Under the pieces are notes generated by a model that saw only the letters and a list, made by a program, of their open reading frames with translations, searched no databases and was not told the origin of the DNA. Shown piece by piece: positions 15,007 through 18,859 of a DNA stretch of 18,859 nt. Made by a program: the position numbers and the translations under genes. The DNA is from Bacteroidales bacterium UBA1756 (GTDB lineage Bacteria > Bacteroidota > Bacteroidia > Bacteroidales > WCHB1-69), in assembly GCA_002314795.1 (NCBI GenBank), contig DCHI01000011.1, forward strand, positions 1 to 18,859, in the 5' to 3' direction. Each line of letters starts with the position of its first letter. Positions within the stretch are counted from its first letter, which is position 1.

Positions 15007-15369
15007 CTACCATTGGGGGGAGTAGGCGTCTTGCAGATGTTCCAATTTTGTTTCCTGGGCATTTTTCACGATGGAGATGATGTCGAAGCGTGCTTCGTGC
15101 GTGTAGCCGTTCCGAAGAATGTACGAATTGGCGGCGCGGATGATGTTTTTTTGCTTTTGCTTGTTGACGGCGGTTTGCGGTTCGCCGAAGGATTCGCTGG
15201 CCCGTGTTTTCACTTCTACAAAAGCCAATGTGTTGTCTTTTAGTGCAATGATGTCAATTTCTAAATGTCCAAATTGCCAGTTGCGTTCCAAAATGGTGTA
15301 CCCTTGTTCCATTAGGTAGAGGCGGGCCAATTCTTCACCCGCATCTCCAATCTCTTTTTTTTCTGTCAT
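15007..15369 (-). CDS. YraN family protein (UPF0102), endonuclease-like fold
   Basis: The product is 120 aa, the normal length. The family signature is intact: GDAGEELARLYL near the N-terminus, then GHLEIDIIA and LAFVEVKTR. These give E37, D39, E52 and K54, a PD-(D/E)xK-like arrangement resembling Holliday-junction resolvases. QTAVNKQKQKNI and ARFDIISI follow, as in the family. Biochemical function is unproved. The gene has its own TACCTTTG box 24 nt upstream and diverges from the AAA+ gene on the + strand. Confidence 0.93.
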   Translation of the reverse strand: MTEKKEIGDAGEELARLYLMEQGYTILERNWQFGHLEIDIIALKDNTLAFVEVKTRASESFGEPQTAVNKQKQKNIIRAANSYILRNGYTHEARFDIISIVKNAQETKLEHLQDAYSPQW

Positions 15370-15392
15370 AGTTTTTTAATAAATGATAACAA

Positions 15393-15400
15393 CAAAGGTA
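15393..15400 (-). promoter_or_regulatory. Bacteroidota -7 box (TACCTTTG) for the YraN gene
   Basis: The - strand TACCTTTG is 23 nt upstream of the ATG at 15369, a standard distance. Confidence 0.6.
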
Positions 15401-15476
15401 CATCTTTTTAATATCATTTCTTTTCACAAAATAAAAATAAAGTATTGATTTTTAATCATATAATATGCTTTTTTTA

Positions 15477-15534
15477 TAAAATAAATGACCATTTATTTTA
15501 GGTAAAACCACTTTCTATTCAAAATAGGTCATTT
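15477..15534. promoter_or_regulatory. Paired candidate operator sites in the YraN/AAA+ divergent region
   Basis: TAAAATAAAT-GACC-ATTTATTTTA (15477–15500) is a perfect 10-bp inverted repeat. A related site, AAAATAGGTCATTT (15521–15534), reads AAATGACCTATTTT on the other strand, matching AAATGACC and TATTTT of the first site. The rest of the 284-bp divergent region is A/T-rich with nothing else I can name. Confidence 0.4.
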
Positions 15535-15616
15535 TTAATTCTGCCATTTTAATTCATAATTAAATTGAAATTGGAAATATTTTATTCCTGTGCCACGGTT
15601 TGGCGTACCACGCTAC

Positions 15617-15624
15617 TATTTTTG
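15617..15624 (+). promoter_or_regulatory. Bacteroidota -7 box (TATTTTTG) for the AAA+ gene
   Basis: TATTTTTG fits TAnnTTTG, is followed by C, and lies 29 nt before the ATG at 15654. A TTTG at 15599–15602 is too close to be an ideal -33 element. Confidence 0.5.
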
Positions 15625-15653
15625 CAGCATCGAAATTCAAAACACAAAAACCT

Positions 15654-17426
15654 ATGAATGAAAATGTACAAAAAACCGAATTTAACGCACGCAAAACCCT
15701 TTGCTATCTTTCCAAAAATCTGGAAGAATCTAACAGCAGTATCCTCAATCTTATTCAACCGGATTTTATTGAAGGCGGAAGAAGGAAAAAGAACAAACGC
15801 TTCCCTTCGTTCGGGAACGAACCGAATGGCGAAGAAAATCTCACGAATGAAGAAAAGAGCCAAGTCGTTTTGAAAATCAATGAATTGGGTGAGTATTTGA
15901 AAACCGAGGCGATGGATTCCGTTCTGTTTGTCGCTTTGTTTACGCTTACCGTCAACGGAAATAGAAGTATTGATTTGGACGACATCGCTCGTTTCTTTGA
16001 CATCTCTTCCATTGATGCTTTCGTCTTCAAATCCAAATTAAACACTTTAGCAGAAAAGAATTTGATTCGTAAAGAATATTCACACCGTTCTTCCGAATCC
16101 GTTTACTACGTTGACGAAAAGGTCATTAACGCCATCAGCGACAATCTCCCATTGGATACCATCAAACACAAAGTTGTGGACAAATATGCTTTTACCAAGC
16201 AAGTTTCCGATTGGATTGAGGAGCGCTCTCGTGAAAGTATTGACACGGACGAACTCATTGAACGCGTAAAAAGATACGAAAATGAAAACAGAGATATGGA
16301 GTTCGTGCAAACCATCCTCAAGTTGCCGCTCCATCTCGAGGAGCGTCTTTTCTTTTACGAGATGTGTGACGATTTTCTGTCGGTTCGTGGCCAACTAACG
16401 GAAGTTGATTGTACATTAACTGACATTTATGATAGTCCGAGATGTATGATTCCCATTGCGCGTGCTATTATGGAGAATGAGCATCCTCTTCAGAAAGAAG
16501 ACCTGATGGAACTCCAGTCGGCGGGAATGTATAGCGATGCCGAGGTTGTCCTCACGGATCGCGGAAAGCAAATCTTTTTAGGTAGTGATGTTGATCTGTT
16601 CACCAAGAGCGATGTCCGTACTGCTAAAAATATGCTCATCCCCGATGATATCAAACACAAGAAGTTGTTTTTCACGACGAAGACCGCGGGGGAACTGGAT
16701 TTCTTAAAGAAAAATCTCATTCCCGAACAATTCCACAAATTGCAGGATCGACTTTCGGACAAAGGGCTTCCGAAAGGGGTGGCGGTGTTGTTTTACGGAG
16801 AGCCGGGCACTGGGAAAACAGAATCCGCCTTGCAAATTGCCAAAGCGACGGGAAGAAAAATCGTTCACGTCGATATCAGTGCCAGTAAATCCTGCTGGTT
16901 CGGGGAAAGTGAAAAAATCATCAAACGTATTTTTACGAATTACAAAGATTTGTGCAAACACGAGAAAGAGACCCCCATTCTGCTTTTCAATGAGGCGGAT
17001 GCCCTTTTCAGCAAAAGAAAAGACGTCAACTCGTCGAATGTGGCACAAACGGAGAACGCCATCCAAAACATCATTTTGGAAGAGATTGAAAAACTGGACG
17101 GAATTCTCATTGCTACAACCAACCTCATTCAGAACCTGGACTCGGCCTTCGACCGTCGTTTCCTTTTCAAAGTAAGATTCGACAAACCCACGGTGGAAGC
17201 GAAGAAAGCCATTTGGCAAAACAAATTGGAATGGTTGACGGACGAAGAATGCACCAAACTGGCCCAATCGTTCAATTTGTCCGGTGGAGAAATCGACAAC
17301 ATTGTCCGTAAGGTTGTGATGGAAGAGGTACTCAATGGGGAACGTCCGAACTGCGAATTTATCGAGGGACTTTGTCGTAATGAGAAGATGGATGATTCGA
17401 AGGGAAAATCTATCGGTTTCAAATAA
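15654..17426 (+). CDS. AAA+ ATPase with winged-helix-like N-terminal half
   Basis: The product is 590 aa, ATG 15654; the TTG at 15600 lies upstream of the promoter box. Residues 1–60 are polar and Lys/Asn-rich. A helical region of about 60–170 contains LDDIARFFDISSIDAFVFKSKLNTLAEKNLI, which looks like a winged-helix DNA- or partner-binding domain. A helical middle section leads to the AAA+ module from about residue 355. It has Walker A GEPGTGKT (382–389) and a Walker B-like ILLFNEAD (442–449) with Asn446 where Asp is usual and Glu447 retained. Sensor 1 is IATTN490, and the arginine finger region is FDRR (R501/R502). The AAA+ module resembles the Spastin/FtsH-like classic clade. I do not recognise a characterised family; remodelling of a protein or nucleic-acid complex is the family-level inference. 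Confidence 0.8.
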   Translation: MNENVQKTEFNARKTLCYLSKNLEESNSSILNLIQPDFIEGGRRKKNKRFPSFGNEPNGEENLTNEEKSQVVLKINELGEYLKTEAMDSVLFVALFTLTVNGNRSIDLDDIARFFDISSIDAFVFKSKLNTLAEKNLIRKEYSHRSSESVYYVDEKVINAISDNLPLDTIKHKVVDKYAFTKQVSDWIEERSRESIDTDELIERVKRYENENRDMEFVQTILKLPLHLEERLFFYEMCDDFLSVRGQLTEVDCTLTDIYDSPRCMIPIARAIMENEHPLQKEDLMELQSAGMYSDAEVVLTDRGKQIFLGSDVDLFTKSDVRTAKNMLIPDDIKHKKLFFTTKTAGELDFLKKNLIPEQFHKLQDRLSDKGLPKGVAVLFYGEPGTGKTESALQIAKATGRKIVHVDISASKSCWFGESEKIIKRIFTNYKDLCKHEKETPILLFNEADALFSKRKDVNSSNVAQTENAIQNIILEEIEKLDGILIATTNLIQNLDSAFDRRFLFKVRFDKPTVEAKKAIWQNKLEWLTDEECTKLAQSFNLSGGEIDNIVRKVVMEEVLNGERPNCEFIEGLCRNEKMDDSKGKSIGFK

Positions 17427-17445
17427 TGGAGTTTCCAAGTTCGAA

Positions 17446-17482
17446 ATAGGGGCAAAAAATGTTTTCCATTTTTTGCCCCTAT
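17446..17482. terminator. Perfect 16-bp hairpin between convergent genes
   Basis: ATAGGGGCAAAAAATG (17446–17461) pairs perfectly with 17467–17482 around the loop TTTTC. It lies 19 bp after the AAA+ stop. The stem has a G/C-rich base and an A/T-rich top. No T-tract follows on either strand, so it may act as a transcript-end or stability hairpin in both directions rather than a textbook terminator. Confidence 0.7.
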
Positions 17483-17639
17483 AGTCTTTCCTGCATTGGG
17501 ACACCCAAAAATAAGCGAAAATCCAACCTATAATATTGATATTGAAATAATTATAATTTACATACAAAAAAAATGTGTGGAAATTAGGAGAAATTCACTT
17601 TTGAAATTTCCTACGTTTCAGAGTAATTCGAACAAATAG

Positions 17640-17681
17640 CAAACGCTATGATTTATAATATGTTAGTTTAAAATTCTATTT
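17640..17681. repeat. 42-bp direct repeat, copy 1 (downstream of the DUF1016 gene)
   Basis: Matches copy 2 (18735–18776) at 41 of 42 positions, the only difference being A at 17648 against C at 18743. It begins CAAACGCT and ends TTCTATTT. On the - strand it starts 6 bp after the TAA of the DUF1016 gene, with an in-frame TAG inside. Confidence 0.95.
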
Positions 17682-17687
17682 TTTGTT

Positions 17688-18719
17688 TTATTCTTTTTGT
17701 AAGTTAAACAATTCTTTTTGAGCCTCTATTTCCCTGCGGAGCTCTTGTTCCGAAGGCAAATATAGTTTATATTTTGATGCAAACAATTGCTCATTACCCT
17801 TAAGAATGGAGTATTTTGCAATATCTGCATCTGTTTCACTGCACAGCACAATGCCAATGGTGGGATTATCCCCTTCGGTGCGTTTCAGGTCATCATACAT
17901 TTTTACGTACATATCCATTTGACCAACATCTTGATGGGTGATTTTTCCAATCTTCAAATCAATAAGCACATAACATTTCAGCACAACATTATAGAACACT
18001 AAGTCTATGAAATAATCGTTATTCGCAGTTCTTATCAATTCCTGACGGCCCATAAATGCAAATCCACGTCCCATCTCCATAATAAACTCTTGCAAATGAG
18101 AGATAATGGCACTTTCAAGATCTGTCTCGCTATAACTATCATCTTTCTTGAAACCAAGAAATTCTGCCACAATCGGACTTTTCAAGAGTTCCAATTTGTT
18201 TCCAGCAACGCCCCCTTTTGTATTTTCAGCGATTTGTGGCTGCTGAAAATGACGCTCGTAATATTGTGTGGATATATTGCGGTCGAGAGTGCGCACACTC
18301 CACATTTCTTGGGAGGCGGTTGACAGATACCAGCGTATGGCCACGGGGGCATTTACCCTAAGGGTTTGGATTATGTGTGTCCAAGTCAAATTGTGCAATC
18401 GCGATTGCATAATTTCTAAATCATTGAACGTCAAATAGAAAGATTTGAAATATTGAAGATTTCTTCTGCTGAATCCTTTCCCATAGGCACGTGTCAGTTC
18501 CTCAGAAAGTTGTGCAATGAGTTGAGTGCCGTAATCAGCGCGTTCTTTGCCGTTTTGCTCTTGCAAGACAATTCTTTCGCCAATTTTCCAATAAGTGTCA
18601 ATCATCAAGTGGCTCACCGAAGCATACGCTCGCTGGCGACCTTGTTCGATGATGTTCTTTACTTCTGCAAAAAACGATTCGTCAATTTGATTTTTTACTA
18701 TGGTATTGTTTTCTTTCAT
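17688..18719 (-). CDS. DUF1016/YhcG PD-(D/E)xK nuclease
   Basis: The product is 343 aa, ATG 18719; an upstream TTG at 18737 in the same frame is less likely and overlaps the direct repeat. The N-terminal domain (about 10–160) matches DUF1016_N: ASVSHLMIDTYWKIGERIV, then YGTQLIAQLSEEL, GKGFSRRNLQYFKSFY, and a Trp-rich LTWTHI. The C-terminal half carries the PD-(D/E)xK nuclease core: D239 in FIDLVFYN and D254-L-K256 in LIDLKIGK, followed by a conserved QMDMYVKMYDD stretch. Members occur beside type I restriction systems and other mobile loci, but a cellular role is unproved. It is the second of two tandem paralogs. Confidence 0.92.
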   Translation of the reverse strand: MKENNTIVKNQIDESFFAEVKNIIEQGRQRAYASVSHLMIDTYWKIGERIVLQEQNGKERADYGTQLIAQLSEELTRAYGKGFSRRNLQYFKSFYLTFNDLEIMQSRLHNLTWTHIIQTLRVNAPVAIRWYLSTASQEMWSVRTLDRNISTQYYERHFQQPQIAENTKGGVAGNKLELLKSPIVAEFLGFKKDDSYSETDLESAIISHLQEFIMEMGRGFAFMGRQELIRTANNDYFIDLVFYNVVLKCYVLIDLKIGKITHQDVGQMDMYVKMYDDLKRTEGDNPTIGIVLCSETDADIAKYSILKGNEQLFASKYKLYLPSEQELRREIEAQKELFNLQKE

Positions 18720-18734
18720 ATTATGCAATGGCTT

Positions 18735-18776
18735 CAAACGCTCTGATTTATAATATGTTAGTTTAAAATTCTATTT
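18735..18776. repeat. 42-bp direct repeat, copy 2 (between tandem DUF1016 genes)
   Basis: Second copy of the repeat at 17640–17681, displaced by exactly 1,095 bp. It spans the TAG stop (18771–18773) of the upstream paralog and most of the 51-bp gap before the DUF1016 start at 18719. Confidence 0.95.
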
Positions 18777-18859
18777 CTCCATTAAAATCTTTTTTAGTTG
18801 TTCCTTGCTCGGAAGCACTGTCTTGTACTTGCTCGCAAAAATCTGATTGTTATTTAAAG
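18771..18859 (-). CDS. Second DUF1016/YhcG paralog, C-terminal end only
   Basis: The - strand frame is open to the right edge and ends at TAG 18773–18771. The last visible residues read NNQIFASKYKTVLPSKEQL and then KKILMEK. They align with the C-terminus of the intact neighbour (NEQLFASKYKLYLPSEQEL), sharing FASKYK and LPS. Only about 29 codons are in the window, so completeness cannot be judged. It lies 51 bp upstream of the intact paralog on the same strand, and the two are probably co-transcribed. Confidence 0.85.
   Translation of the reverse strand, partial: LNNNQIFASKYKTVLPSKEQLKKILMEK

Noticed and set aside
17579..17611. Inverted repeat GGAAATT/AATTTCC downstream of the DUF1016 gene
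   Set aside because: Seven A/T-heavy base pairs over a 19-nt loop in A/T-rich DNA are expected by chance, and no T-tract follows.
17640..18776. Insertion sequence bounded by direct repeats
   Set aside because: The enclosed gene is a DUF1016 nuclease, not a transposase; no terminal inverted repeats were seen, and 42 bp is too long for a target-site duplication.

Overview
The window looks like a chromosomal segment of a Bacteroidota bacterium, most likely of the order Bacteroidales. Three things point there: a recurrent TAnnTTTG promoter box a short way upstream of many starts, weak ribosome binding sites with A/T-rich leaders, and family content typical of the group (a DUF349 repeat protein, a MauE/DoxX–thioredoxin fusion of the BT_3928 type, a DUF4143 ATPase, tandem DUF1016 nucleases, a YqgE/AlgH–THUMP-like methyltransferase pair). 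I cannot assign a genus.

Region 1 (1–8785, all + strand) is mostly housekeeping. It holds the 3' part of a proline/glutamate-rich conserved protein, a small exported barrel-like protein, a LolC/E- or FtsX-type permease, a guanine-deaminase-like nucleoside deaminase, and a long-chain acyl-CoA ligase whose promoter overlaps a perfect inverted repeat. A tightly packed trio follows: DUF349 protein, THUMP-like methyltransferase (1-bp gap), YqgE/AlgH (8-bp overlap).

Region 2 (8786–10445) holds a DUF4143-type AAA ATPase on the - strand, preceded by three 22-bp tandem repeats, then tRNA-Arg(CCG) with a strong terminator hairpin directly against its 3' end.

Region 3 (10485–15369, - strand) holds a polytopic membrane protein, an operon of three genes (fused double-ATPase peptide-type ABC protein, MauE–thioredoxin fusion, anti-sigma-like single-pass protein), and a YraN-family protein. 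The operon terminator and the promoter of the membrane-protein gene overlap at 11312–11367. An array of eight 9-bp repeats sits directly upstream of the ABC promoter.

Region 4 (15370–18859) looks accessory. It has a 590-aa AAA+ ATPase with a possible winged-helix N-terminal half and an Asn in the Walker B motif, a perfect 16-bp hairpin, a DUF1016/YhcG PD-(D/E)xK nuclease, and the last codons of a second DUF1016 paralog running off the window. Both paralogs end at copies of the same 42-bp direct repeat, which suggests a tandem duplication or cassette-like exchange. This is the part most likely to hold something undescribed.

Most of the annotated protein starts are ATG codons lying a few codons inside a longer open frame that begins at TTG. 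They were chosen over those upstream codons using promoter position, signal sequences and family starts.
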